A program made the translations under genes and the position numbers. A stretch of 11,215 nt of DNA from Methanomicrobiales archaeon (GTDB lineage: Archaea; Halobacteriota; Methanomicrobia; Methanomicrobiales; Methanoculleaceae): positions 1 to 11,215 of the forward strand of contig JAAZGM010000084.1 in the NCBI GenBank assembly GCA_012511245.1, read 5' to 3'. Positions within the stretch are counted from its first letter, which is position 1; the number at the start of each line of letters is the position of its first letter. Shown here in pieces: positions 1 to 6,793 of this stretch. Below the pieces are notes generated by a model. That model did no database searches and was not told the DNA's origin. It worked only from the letters and a program-made list of their open reading frames with translations.

Positions 1-156
1 GACATACCTTTTTACCCGTCCGGACCGACCTATATGTACCTGAATACGGGGAAGCGTGAACCATACCGGTCAATACGGCGGCTCCCGGGCTCCTCCGTGC
101 AGCATGGTCAACCTTTTTTGACATTCGAGCAGAATAACTGGAGAGGAAGAGAGGTT
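1..156 (+). promoter_or_regulatory. upstream region of the hyp operon
   Basis: No gene is supported here. T runs at 9-13 and 114-119 could be oligo-T terminators for something upstream of the window. A TATA-like TATATG at 31-36 could serve the hyp operon with a leader of nearly 100 bases. A purine-rich GGAGAGG at 140-146 precedes hypC by ten bases and is a plausible ribosome-binding site. The frame of hypC stays open back to position 34, but that extension does not look like HypC. Confidence 0.35.
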
Positions 157-381
157 ATGTGTATTGCAATGCCCGCTGAGGTACTCGAGATAAAAGAGGG
201 CAACATCGGTGTCGTCGACTTCGGCGACCTGCAGCAGGAGGTCAGGCTCGACCTCGTCGACGTGAAGATTGGGGAGTTCGTCCTCGTCCACGTCGGGTTC
301 GCCATCCAGCGCCTCAGCAGAGAGGAAGGGCTTGAGACCCGCGAGGTCTTCAGGCAGGTCTACGCTGCGATGGAGGAGTAA
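157..381 (+). CDS. hypC: NiFe-hydrogenase maturation chaperone HypC (HypC/HybG/HupF family)
   Basis: HypC is a small cytoplasmic chaperone. With HypD it carries the Fe(CN)2CO unit to the precursor of the NiFe-hydrogenase large subunit. The predicted 74-residue protein begins MCIAMPAEV, the family hallmark. Cys2, exposed after removal of the initiator Met, is the residue known to bind the iron unit and the target. A short beta-barrel-like segment (GVVDFGD, residues about 20-26) and the VLVHVGFAIQ stretch (residues about 43-52) are also typical. The ATG at 157 is chosen because the Cys2 motif must be N-terminal; upstream in-frame codons add 41 unrelated residues. The stop codon shares one base with the hypA start, so the two are translationally coupled. 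Identity is close to certain from motif, length and neighbours. Confidence 0.96.
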   Translation: MCIAMPAEVLEIKEGNIGVVDFGDLQQEVRLDLVDVKIGEFVLVHVGFAIQRLSREEGLETREVFRQVYAAMEE

Positions 382-722
382 TGCACGAGTACAGCATCGC
401 CTACGATATCTATACGACCGCCCGCCGGGCTGCGCTCGATAACAACGCAACCGAGGTGAAGCGCGTCTCTGTGGATGTCGGCAAGATGGCGATGGTGAAC
501 CCCGAACAGGTGGAGTTCCTCTTCAACGTCATCATCGAGGACGATCCGCTCTTCTCGGGTGTGGAACTCTCGTGCCGGGAGATCGAGGCACGCACCCGGT
601 GCTCCTGCGGTTATGAGGGGGACGAGCGGTTCGTCTGCCCCCGGTGCGGGAAACTCCCGGAGATCATTGCAGGAATGGAAATTGTAGTCACCAACATCGA
701 GATAGAAGTGAACGAAGAATGA
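381..722 (+). CDS. hypA: hydrogenase nickel-insertion protein HypA
   Basis: HypA is the metallochaperone that, usually with the GTPase HypB, inserts nickel into the NiFe-hydrogenase large subunit. The 113-residue protein starts MHEYS; the N-terminal amine, His2 and Glu3 are the known nickel-site region. The C-terminal half has a zinc site formed by Cys74, Cys76, Cys86 and Cys89 (CSCG then CPRCG). The first pair is CxC rather than the CxxC of E. coli HypA. The family ending, a Gly-x-Glu-Ile segment followed by an IEIEV strand, is present. A strong GGAGG (372-376) inside the end of hypC precedes the ATG by four bases. The stop overlaps the hypE start as ATGA. hypB is not seen in this window. 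Confidence 0.95.
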   Translation: MHEYSIAYDIYTTARRAALDNNATEVKRVSVDVGKMAMVNPEQVEFLFNVIIEDDPLFSGVELSCREIEARTRCSCGYEGDERFVCPRCGKLPEIIAGMEIVVTNIEIEVNEE

Positions 723-1714
723 AAGTCAACCTCATGCACGGTGCCGGCGGCGAGGTGATGGGCGAGCTCTTGCACGTCATCACCAACCTCGAGCACAACA
801 ACGCCGGCGGGATCGGGCTCGAATCGCTCGACGACGGCGCGGTCATCCCTCTGAACGGCCAGAACATCATCTTCACGACCGACAGCCACGTGGTCTCGCC
901 GATCTTCTTCCCCGGCGGGGACATCGGGCGGATCGCCGTCTCCGGGACGATCAACGACCTTGCGATGATGGGGGGGCGGCCGATCGCCCTCTCGTGCGGC
1001 ATGATCATCCCCGAGGGGTTCGAGGTCGCGGATCTCGAACGGATCGTGGCGTCGATGGATGCGGCACTCGGCGAATGCGGGGCAAACCTCGTTACGGGGG
1101 ATACCAAGGTGCTCGAACGGGGCGCACTCGACGGTATCGTCATCAACACCGCCGGGATCGGCGTCGCTGAACGGGTGGTGCGGGATAACGGACTTCGGCC
1201 CGGCGATGTTATCATCGTCAGCGGCACCATCGGCGACCACGGCATCGCCATCATGGCCCACCGCGAGGGGTTCGACTTCGGCGGCCAGATCAAGTCCGAC
1301 GTCGCCCCCCTCTGGAAGCTCGTCGAACGAGCGCTTGCGGCCGGGGATATCCACGCCATGAAAGACCCGACGAGAGGCGGGTTTGCAAACGCCATCAACG
1401 AGATGGCAACGAAGAGTGGTGTCGGCGTCGTCATCGAGGAGGAGGCACTCCCCATCCGGACAAATGTCCGGAGCGCCGCCGGGATGCTCGGCATCGATCC
1501 CCTTGAGGTGGCAAATGAGGGCAAGGTCGTCATGGCGGTTGCGCCCGAAGATGCGGAGGCCGTCCTTGCAGCGCTCCGCTCCCACCCCTACGGCCAGGAT
1601 GCGGTGATCGTCGGCGAGGTTGTCGAAGGCTCGAACGTGATCATGCGCACCGCCATCGGCGGAGAACGATTCATCGAACCGCCGATCGGCGATCCGGTTC
1701 CCCGGGTCTGTTGA
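719..1714 (+). CDS. hypE: hydrogenase expression/formation protein HypE (carbamoyl dehydratase)
   Basis: HypE receives a carbamoyl group from HypF on its C-terminal cysteine and dehydrates it with ATP to a thiocyanate. That is the source of the CN ligands on the hydrogenase iron. The 331-residue protein belongs to the PurM/AIR-synthase-like ATPase fold. Visible are LMHGAGG (residues 5-11), the DSHVV segment (55-59), GTINDLAMMG (76-85), a TGDTKV nucleotide-site motif and DPTRGG. The last residues are PRVC, so Cys331 is the very C-terminal carbamoylated residue, which argues for a complete, functional enzyme. The start at 719 gives the normal family N-terminus and overlaps the hypA stop (ATGA). 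An open frame back to 644 lies inside hypA and is rejected. It is the last gene of the operon, followed by an oligo-T run. Confidence 0.96.
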   Translation: MKVNLMHGAGGEVMGELLHVITNLEHNNAGGIGLESLDDGAVIPLNGQNIIFTTDSHVVSPIFFPGGDIGRIAVSGTINDLAMMGGRPIALSCGMIIPEGFEVADLERIVASMDAALGECGANLVTGDTKVLERGALDGIVINTAGIGVAERVVRDNGLRPGDVIIVSGTIGDHGIAIMAHREGFDFGGQIKSDVAPLWKLVERALAAGDIHAMKDPTRGGFANAINEMATKSGVGVVIEEEALPIRTNVRSAAGMLGIDPLEVANEGKVVMAVAPEDAEAVLAALRSHPYGQDAVIVGEVVEGSNVIMRTAIGGERFIEPPIGDPVPRVC

Positions 1715-1730
1715 CCGGCAACCATACCCC

Positions 1731-1737
1731 TTTTTTT
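1731..1737 (+). terminator. oligo-T terminator after hypE
   Basis: Seven consecutive T residues lie 17 bases after the hypE stop, with no strong hairpin before them. Archaeal RNA polymerase is known to terminate at such runs, and the next operon's promoter follows directly. Confidence 0.55.
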
Positions 1738-1746
1738 AACCCCGGC

Positions 1747-1769
1747 TCATATACGCGCGATCTTATATG
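1747..1769 (+). promoter_or_regulatory. putative TATA-containing promoter of the GNAT-DUF2156-pyrC operon
   Basis: TCATATAC (about 1747-1754) and TTATATG (about 1763-1769) are the TATA-like elements between the hypE terminator and the acetyltransferase gene. If the first is used with the usual spacing of about 26 bases, transcription would begin near 1776. That is downstream of the first ATG (1767) and favours the second ATG at 1785. Confidence 0.35.
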
Positions 1770-2216
1770 GAGAAGCATGAGACGATGACAGAGGAGGCAG
1801 GCATCGAGGTACGCCTGGTGAACGTCTGGGATGTGGAGGTGATCGCCGACCTCTACCGGGCAGGGGGCTGGTGGAACGAAGAATGGAACCCCAAAGGGCT
1901 CCGCGACCTCATTGCGGGAAGTTTTGCCTTCGCCGTCGCCATCGATACGGCGACCGGCAAAGCAGTCGGTATGGGCAGGGTGATCTCGGACGGCGTCTCG
2001 GACGGCTACGTTCAGGACCTGATCGTCCTTCCCGGATACCGCGGCCGCGGCATCGGAACGATGATCTTATCTGCACTGCTCGATCACTGTACGACTACAG
2101 GCGTCACCTGGGTCGCCCTCGTCGCCGAACCCGGGACCGAGCCGTTCTACACCGCGCTCGGGTTTCAGAGGATGGAGGGGCATACGCCCATGCGGTGGTG
2201 CCCCGAAAGGAAGTGA
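1767..2216 (+). CDS. GNAT-family N-acetyltransferase
   Basis: This 149-residue protein is a single-domain GCN5-related acetyltransferase, transferring an acetyl group from acetyl-CoA to an unknown amine. The core motif A is clear: strand VQDLIVLPGY followed by the pyrophosphate-binding loop RGRGIG (residues 92-97) and its helix. Further on, EPFYTALGF (residues about 124-132) is the typical motif-B tail with the conserved Tyr. Length is normal for the family. The start is uncertain: ATG at 1767 is the longest, but ATG at 1785 (Met7) fits the candidate TATA spacing better and loses nothing conserved. The gene ends three bases before the DUF2156 gene, so the two are probably cotranscribed. Substrate cannot be read from sequence; a role linked to its DUF2156 neighbour is only a guess. 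Confidence 0.88.
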   Translation: MEKHETMTEEAGIEVRLVNVWDVEVIADLYRAGGWWNEEWNPKGLRDLIAGSFAFAVAIDTATGKAVGMGRVISDGVSDGYVQDLIVLPGYRGRGIGTMILSALLDHCTTTGVTWVALVAEPGTEPFYTALGFQRMEGHTPMRWCPERK

Positions 2217-2219
2217 ACT

Positions 2220-3134
2220 ATGCTGAGATTGGCTGACTTCAAGCCCGTAAGTCTGGACGACCGCGATCTATTCTCCGGGCATTACCGGCGGTTTCCCCAG
2301 GTGCACAGCGACAACACGTTCGCAAACATGGTCTGCTGGAACCATTACGCGGACTACCGGTTTGTGCAGGTTGAAGGATCGATCGTTCTCTCGAGCACCA
2401 TCGATGGTGTGACGACGTTCCGTATGCCGATTGGCCCGAAGAACCCCACCCTCCTCGACGACGTCATCGATCTCGCGCTCCAGGAGGGGGGTGATGCGCC
2501 GCTGCTGATCCTTGACCCGACAAACGAGGAGCGGCTCCGGGAGACCTGCCCCGAACTTCTGCTCCACGAAGAACGGGACTTCTTCGACTACATCTACCGG
2601 ACCTCCGATCTCGCCGAACTCGCAGGGAAGGATTATGCCACCATCCGCCGCCAGGTCAACCGGTTCAGCAGGGAGTATGCGTATACGGTCGAGGAGATCA
2701 CGGAAGAGAACATCGAGGAGGTCTGGGAGTTCCTGGTTATCTGGTGCGAGTGGCGGGACTGTGACTCCGTGACGGTCCTTGCCGCCGAGAAAGACGCCAT
2801 CCTCTTTGCCGTGAACAACTTCTTCTCTATCGGGCTTGAGGGATGGATCATAAGGATCGGCGGCACCATCGGGGCGATATCTGTCGTCGGGCCGGTCAAC
2901 ACATCCATGGCGGTCGTCCACTTCGAGAAGGCGCTTCCCGAGACCTATAGAGACATCTACAAGGTGATCACGACCGAGACGGCGGCCGCCCTCCGGGACC
3001 GCTACCCCTGCATCAACCGGGAGTGCGATATGGGCGTCGCAGGGCTCCGGGAGTCAAAGACTCGCTACCACCCTGAGTACATGGTCACAGTCCACCATGC
3101 AGCCCGGGGCGATCTGGAGGCGTGCCGTCGATGA
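2220..3134 (+). CDS. DUF2156 family protein (LPG-synthase C-terminal-like, GNAT fold)
   Basis: The 304-residue soluble protein resembles the DUF2156 family, related to the catalytic domain of bacterial phosphatidylglycerol lysyltransferases and having a double GNAT-like fold. Supporting features are the middle block YIYRTSDLAELAGKDY (residues about 124-139) leading into RRQVNRF, and the C-terminal block with NRECDMGVAGLR (about 266-277) followed by K-x-x-Y-x-P. This matches the conserved E-x-D-x-G-x-x-GLR-x-x-K-x-x-Y-x-P pattern. No transmembrane segments are visible, unlike the full-length bacterial MprF enzymes. In archaea these soluble proteins are uncharacterised; aminoacyl-tRNA-dependent transfer is possible but not shown. 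It begins three bases after the acetyltransferase stop. Its own stop overlaps the pyrC ATG as ATGA, which implies coupled translation. Confidence 0.82.
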   Translation: MLRLADFKPVSLDDRDLFSGHYRRFPQVHSDNTFANMVCWNHYADYRFVQVEGSIVLSSTIDGVTTFRMPIGPKNPTLLDDVIDLALQEGGDAPLLILDPTNEERLRETCPELLLHEERDFFDYIYRTSDLAELAGKDYATIRRQVNRFSREYAYTVEEITEENIEEVWEFLVIWCEWRDCDSVTVLAAEKDAILFAVNNFFSIGLEGWIIRIGGTIGAISVVGPVNTSMAVVHFEKALPETYRDIYKVITTETAAALRDRYPCINRECDMGVAGLRESKTRYHPEYMVTVHHAARGDLEACRR

Positions 3135-4390
3135 CCGCCGACCTGGTGCTCCGGAACGTATTGCTCCCGACGGGGAGGCGTGCCGATATCACCGTTTCCG
3201 ACGGCATCGTCCGGCATGTCGGCGCAGCGGTGCGTGCCGATGAGACGATCGACTGCACCGGGTATACCTGCCTCCCCGGAGCGGTCGATATGCATGTCCA
3301 TATGCGGGGAGGGGTGCAGGCCGAGAAGGAAGACTGGCGGACGGGCACCGTGAGCGCCGTCGCCGGCGGGGTGACGGTCGTCGTCGACCAGCCGAATACC
3401 GTTCCCTCTCTGACCACGCCCGAACTCCTCCGGGCGCGTATCCGCGAGGCGGAAGAGCAGGCCGTCTGCGGGTTTGCGGTGAACGCAGGCGTCGTGCCGG
3501 AGGCCGATCTTGCCGGGATGTGGGAGGCCGGCGCAATGGCGTTCGGAGAGACCTTCGCCGCACCGTCGAGCTACGGCGAGGGGCTCAGCACGGGAGCGCT
3601 CAAAGAGGTTTTCTCCCGCATTCATGCTCTTGGAGGGCTTACCACTATCCACGCCGAAGAGGTCTCCGGCCGGGCGCCGGCGACGCTTGCCGATCACGAC
3701 CGTGCACGACCCGGTGAAGGGGAAGCGCGCGCTGTCGAGGAGATCGCCCGCCTTGCACCCCCGGGTATGCGGCTCCACTTCTGCCACCTCAGCACAGCCG
3801 CCTCGGTCAGGGCAGCACACGGCACGGTGGAGGCAACGCCGCACCACCTCTTCCTCTCACACGGGATGTTTGAGGATGGCGATACCCGGGCGCGGGTGAA
3901 CCCCCCCCTCAGAGACGAGGAGACCCGGCGCGCTCTCTGGTCATGCTGGGAGAGGATCGACGTGATCGCCTCGGATCACGCACCGCACACCCTTCGCGAG
4001 AAGAAGGTGCCATTTGAGACCGCGCCCTCCGGCATCCCGGGAGTCGAGACGATGGTGCCGCTCCTTATGGTGGCAGTGCAGAAGAGGCAGATCACCCTCG
4101 CCTCGGCGATCGAGAAGACGTCCTGGAGGCCAGCGGCCATCCTCGGCATCCCGCGTGCCGGGTTTGAGCCGGGCGACCGGGCGGATTACGCCCTCTACCC
4201 GGACGGGATCACCCGGATCGACTCTTCGTGTCTCCATGCAAAGTGCGGCTGGTCACCGTTCGAGGGGCTCGAAGCGGTATTCCCACAGGAGGTTATCATC
4301 AGAGGGGTGCGGGCTTATGCTCACGGCGATCTCCGGGAAGCCTGCCCGGCATGGTATCCCGGGCAAGGATATTTATCCCCACAGAATTAA
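3131..4390 (+). CDS. pyrC: dihydroorotase (class I, amidohydrolase superfamily)
   Basis: Dihydroorotase catalyses the reversible cyclisation of N-carbamoyl-L-aspartate to dihydroorotate, the third step of pyrimidine synthesis. The 419-residue protein has the metal-binding DMHVHMRGG (Asp53, His55, His57), the AAGGVT-like block ending DQPNT, His174 (TTIHAEE), His219 (HFCHLST) and the catalytic Asp282 in ASDHAPH. The C-terminal GDRADYALY is the usual closing strand. Where class I enzymes normally have the carboxylated bridging lysine, this protein reads AFGETF (Glu140). That is either a true substitution or a lineage variant. ATG 3131 is preferred: GGAGG at 3116-3120 is ten bases upstream and the ATGA overlap couples it to DUF2156. 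A GTG at 3122 would lie one base from that site. No other pyrimidine genes are in the window. Allantoinase-like hydrolases are the main alternative. Confidence 0.87.
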   Translation: MTADLVLRNVLLPTGRRADITVSDGIVRHVGAAVRADETIDCTGYTCLPGAVDMHVHMRGGVQAEKEDWRTGTVSAVAGGVTVVVDQPNTVPSLTTPELLRARIREAEEQAVCGFAVNAGVVPEADLAGMWEAGAMAFGETFAAPSSYGEGLSTGALKEVFSRIHALGGLTTIHAEEVSGRAPATLADHDRARPGEGEARAVEEIARLAPPGMRLHFCHLSTAASVRAAHGTVEATPHHLFLSHGMFEDGDTRARVNPPLRDEETRRALWSCWERIDVIASDHAPHTLREKKVPFETAPSGIPGVETMVPLLMVAVQKRQITLASAIEKTSWRPAAILGIPRAGFEPGDRADYALYPDGITRIDSSCLHAKCGWSPFEGLEAVFPQEVIIRGVRAYAHGDLREACPAWYPGQGYLSPQN

Positions 4391-4590
4391 TAATACCGAG
4401 CCGATAAAGCGCACCTTATAGGTCCCCGGGTGATCATCTGGCGAGACGCCCGGACATGATCCGCGGGACAACCCGGGTGCGCGACAGGCACGCCCGGCAT
4501 ATGGGTTCGATCGGGTGAGGACCGGCACAAGCCGCCTGTGAACATCGATCGTTAGTGTCGGGCGACATCTCTTTCAAGAGGACTCTTCTC
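4391..4590 (+). other. structured GC-rich intergenic leader
   Basis: These 200 bases between pyrC and the DUF167 gene hold no convincing gene. A TATA-like CTTATA lies at 4415-4420. Hairpin 1: GTCCC (4422-4426) pairs with GGGAC (4465-4469), and inside it GATCAT (4432-4437) pairs with ATGATC (4456-4461), continuing into CTGG/CCGG. Hairpin 2: ACAGGC (4484-4489) pairs with GCCTGT (4534-4539), with CCGG/CCGG inside. Both hairpins could belong to a structured leader or a small RNA. In a GC-rich genome such pairings also arise by chance. Confidence 0.35.
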
Positions 4591-4908
4591 ATGGACACCT
4601 ACGCCGATGCCGTCATCGAGACCCTGCATGGGGTGACTATAACGCTCGACGTCACGGCGGGTGCAAAACGTTCGGCGTTTCCTGCGGGCTACAACGAGTG
4701 GCGAAAGAGTATCAAGTGCCAGATAACGGCCCCCGCTGTCGGTGGAAAGGCAAACCGTGCTATCAGTGACCTCCTCGCGGAGACATTCGGAGTGCCACGC
4801 ACCAGTGTGGAGATCATCACCGGACACACATCCTCCCAAAAGGCCGTGGCGATCGCCGGTATATCGAGATCTCATGCCCTCGCGCGCCTGTGCGCCGCCG
4901 GAACCTGA
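4591..4908 (+). CDS. DUF167 / YggU-family protein
   Basis: This small protein (105 residues from the ATG at 4591) belongs to the DUF167 (YggU, UPF0235) family, widely conserved in archaea and bacteria and without an established function. Diagnostic motifs are APAVGGKANRAI (the family's P-x-x-G-x-A-N block) in the middle and the GHTSSQKAV block (the GxxSxxK pattern) before the C-terminus. The start is chosen by GAGGA at 4578-4582, eight bases before the ATG. The frame is open to a GTG at 4555, adding twelve residues that do not resemble the family. It stands alone between pyrC and dnaG, behind a 200-base structured leader and followed by a T-rich hairpin, so it is probably monocistronic. Confidence 0.87.
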   Translation: MDTYADAVIETLHGVTITLDVTAGAKRSAFPAGYNEWRKSIKCQITAPAVGGKANRAISDLLAETFGVPRTSVEIITGHTSSQKAVAIAGISRSHALARLCAAGT

Positions 4909-4944
4909 TCTGGTGCGGGCGAAGGGAGCGGGACACCTGGAATA

Positions 4945-4968
4945 GGGTGATTTTTGCCGTAAAAACCC
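4945..4968 (+). terminator. putative terminator after the DUF167 gene
   Basis: GGG (4945-4947) and TTTTT (4951-4955) can pair with AAAAA (4961-4965) and CCC (4966-4968) around a five-base loop, leaving a TGA bulge. The T5 run itself could also act as an archaeal terminator 40 bases after the stop. Confidence 0.4.
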
Positions 4969-5026
4969 GGTACTGAGCGATATGGTAAAATATTCCCTTA
5001 AAAAAGCACCTCCTTAGAGTTCTCCT

Positions 5027-5166
5027 TTAAATAATCTTATGCCCGTTCTGCCATCTGATTTAAGTAATTGCACCATAGATATATGAACAGACCGTACGTC
5101 CGCGCAGATCAAACCCTGTGCAGGTGCGGAAATAAGGCTTATCCGTATAAAAGGGGGCATGACTCC
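5027..5166 (+). promoter_or_regulatory. dnaG promoter and leader region
   Basis: Three TATA-like elements precede dnaG: TTTAAATAAT (5027-5036), GATATATG (5079-5086) and TATAAAA (5146-5152). The last is too close, since normal spacing would start transcription after the dnaG ATG. One of the first two is therefore more likely, giving a leader of roughly 60-110 bases. GGGGG at 5153-5157 is nine bases from the ATG and may be the ribosome-binding site. Confidence 0.4.
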
Positions 5167-6384
5167 ATGTATTCACCAGATACCACGAAGTATCTCATTC
5201 ACTTTACTCTGCAGATCGAGGGGGTGGTCGATAAACCCGATGTAGTGGGCGCCATCTTCGGCCAGACCGAGGGGCTGCTCGGCGAGGACCTCGACCTGCG
5301 CGATTTACAGAGAACCGGCCGCGTCGGCCGGATCGATGTCCAGATCACCACGAAGCGCGGAGAGACAAAAGGCGAGATACTCATATCGTCCTCGCTCGAC
5401 CGGGCGGAGACCGCGCTTCTCGCCTCGTCGCTTGAGACGATCGACCGGGTCGGGCCGTGCACGGCGCACGTGACGGTCGACCGCATCGAGGATATCCGGG
5501 TGACCAAACGGCGCATGATCATCGAACGCGCCAAAGAACTCCTCCTCGAAGAGTTCGATGAAGGTACCATCAACAGCGACGACCTGCTCGATGAGGTCAG
5601 GGAGACCATCAGGATCGAGAAACTCGAGTACCTCGGCGACGAGCGGGTTCATGCGGGGCCAAACGTCGTGGACTCCGATGCCATCATCATCGTCGAAGGG
5701 CGAGCCGATGTCATCAACCTGCTCCGCTACGGGATCAAGAACGCTGTTGCGGTCGAAGGAACCAACGTCCCACGCATCATCATCGAACTCTGTTCGCAGA
5801 AGACCGCGACGACACTGCTTGACGGCGACCGCGGCGGCGAACTGATCCTCCGCGAACTCCTTCAGGTCGCCGAGATCGATTTCGTGGCTTACAGCCCCCG
5901 GGGCAAGAGCGTCGAGGAGATGAGCCGCAAAGAGATCGTCAAGGCGCTCCGAAACAAGGTGCCGGCAATGGGGATCATCGACCAGATTCCCGGGGAGGGG
6001 AGACCCGAACGGCTGCCGGTCCATGCACCCCGGGATGATGCACAGGCTCCGGCCGATGCGAACGAGGGCATCCGGGCGCCACGCAACGAATGGCCCTCAA
6101 AATCCCCCACAACGCTCGGGGAGCACATGGCCGATGTCCGGGATAGAAAGATTGCGCGTTTCCTCTCTCCCGATTACACCGTTCTCCTGGAGTCGAACGC
6201 CACCGAGATCGAAGGCGCTCTCCAGAACCTGGATGGCGACGTCGAAGGACTTGTCGTCGACCGTATCATCGACCAGAAACTCCTTGACCAGATTGGAGGA
6301 AGGGATCTCGAGTTCGTGGCTGCCCGGGATTTCAAGGGGATCATAAAGCGTCCGCTCTCGATCAGGCTCATAAAGATTGGATAA
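5167..6384 (+). CDS. dnaG: archaeal DnaG primase (TOPRIM)
   Basis: This is the archaeal DnaG-type protein, a TOPRIM-domain enzyme with reported primase activity that is also known as a component of the archaeal RNA exosome. The 405-residue product starts MYSPDTTKYLIH, the conserved archaeal N-terminus, which fixes the start at 5167; the open frame back to 5068 adds 33 unrelated residues. An N-terminal alpha-beta region is followed by the TOPRIM core: IIIVEGRADV with Glu177, a VAVEGT strand, then LLDGDRGG with Asp219 and Asp221. Residues about 275-315 form a Pro/Arg/Glu-rich linker of variable type before the C-terminal domain. No zinc-finger domain of the bacterial enzyme is present, as expected for archaea. 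It is followed by the UPF0058 gene on the same strand, behind a separate TATA box. Confidence 0.95.
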   Translation: MYSPDTTKYLIHFTLQIEGVVDKPDVVGAIFGQTEGLLGEDLDLRDLQRTGRVGRIDVQITTKRGETKGEILISSSLDRAETALLASSLETIDRVGPCTAHVTVDRIEDIRVTKRRMIIERAKELLLEEFDEGTINSDDLLDEVRETIRIEKLEYLGDERVHAGPNVVDSDAIIIVEGRADVINLLRYGIKNAVAVEGTNVPRIIIELCSQKTATTLLDGDRGGELILRELLQVAEIDFVAYSPRGKSVEEMSRKEIVKALRNKVPAMGIIDQIPGEGRPERLPVHAPRDDAQAPADANEGIRAPRNEWPSKSPTTLGEHMADVRDRKIARFLSPDYTVLLESNATEIEGALQNLDGDVEGLVVDRIIDQKLLDQIGGRDLEFVAARDFKGIIKRPLSIRLIKIG

Positions 6385-6401
6385 TGGATATCCCGGGTGC
6401 A

Positions 6402-6446
6402 AATATATATATAATTATATCTACTATTTTTATTCCTGGGAGTGAA
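6402..6446 (+). promoter_or_regulatory. promoter and ribosome-binding site of the UPF0058 gene
   Basis: An AT-rich block (6401-6420) contains an extended TATATATATA-type box centred near 6408. Normal spacing puts the start of transcription near 6434, just before the site GGGAGTGA (6438-6445), which precedes the ATG at 6448. The T5 at 6427-6431 could end dnaG transcripts. Confidence 0.55.
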
Positions 6447-6447
6447 T

Positions 6448-6732
6448 ATGCACAAAGACGAGCTCATAGCCTTACACGGGATTCTTACTGAGATTAAAGA
6501 CTTTTTTGAGTTACAGAACCCAGAGTTGAAGTTCTCGCAGTATTACGCGCTAAAGATAGATCCTTCTCAGGTGCATAAGAGCAAGATGGAACATAAGTAT
6601 GCAATATTCGTGCTCGGCACGGAACTTGCGAATGCCATGAAAGACGTGGAATTCTCGTCATCCGGCCGGATCTCAGCCAGGATGAAAGAACTCGCAGAGA
6701 AGACGTTAAAAGAGATAGAGTATCTCCAGTGA
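6448..6732 (+). CDS. UPF0058 family protein
   Basis: This 94-residue protein starts MHKDELIALH and is largely helical and charged. It matches the archaeal UPF0058 family, whose members are short, found mainly in euryarchaea and of unknown function. The HKYAIFVLGTELANAM segment in the middle (about residues 50-65) is the most conserved-looking block, with a charged C-terminal helix ending EIEYLQ. The ATG at 6448 is preferred over the GTG at 6442 because the family begins MHKDEL and because GGGAGTGA overlaps the GTG itself. No catalytic motif, signal peptide or membrane segment is seen. The AT-rich promoter directly upstream implies independent expression from dnaG. Confidence 0.85.
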   Translation: MHKDELIALHGILTEIKDFFELQNPELKFSQYYALKIDPSQVHKSKMEHKYAIFVLGTELANAMKDVEFSSSGRISARMKELAEKTLKEIEYLQ

Positions 6733-6743
6733 AAGTTTCACGC

Positions 6744-6774
6744 CCTGCGCATCGTATCGATGATGCGGTGCAGG
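6744..6774. terminator. hairpin between convergent genes
   Basis: CCTGC (6744-6748) pairs with GCAGG (6770-6774), and GCATC (6749-6753) pairs with GATGC (6762-6766), with a GGT bulge and an eight-base loop. It sits between the stops of the UPF0058 gene and the opposing ATP-grasp gene, so it may separate the two transcripts in both directions. No long T run follows on either strand. Confidence 0.4.
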
Positions 6775-6793
6775 ACCAGAGATTTCCACTCCT

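Noticed and set aside
34..156. N-terminal extension of hypC
   Set aside because: HypC needs Cys2 at the N-terminus, and the extra 41 residues show no family similarity.
611..1585. Long minus-strand open frame opposite hypE
   Set aside because: It is the mirror of hypE in a GC-rich gene. hypE carries full family motifs and the C-terminal PRVC, while the minus product has no recognisable domain.
4501..4517. GGTTCGATC resembling a tRNA T-loop
   Set aside because: The flanking bases do not form the five-pair T-stem, and no acceptor, D or anticodon arms are found around it.
4421..4544. H/ACA guide RNA, because both hairpins are followed by ACA
   Set aside because: The distance from the upper stem to the first ACA is about seven bases rather than about 14-16, and that ACA overlaps the lower stem, so the known geometry is not met.
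5008..5017. CACCTCCTTA, matching the anti-Shine-Dalgarno end of 16S rRNA
   Set aside because: There is no other rRNA sequence around it. On the minus strand it would be a ribosome-binding site, but no start codon with an open frame follows.
5146..5152. TATAAAA as the dnaG TATA box
   Set aside because: It is only 14 bases from the start codon, so the usual spacing would begin the transcript inside the gene.
5068..5166. N-terminal extension of dnaG containing CRCGNK, resembling part of a zinc site
   Set aside because: Only two Cys are present, archaeal DnaG starts MYSPDTTKYL, and a ribosome-binding site precedes that Met.
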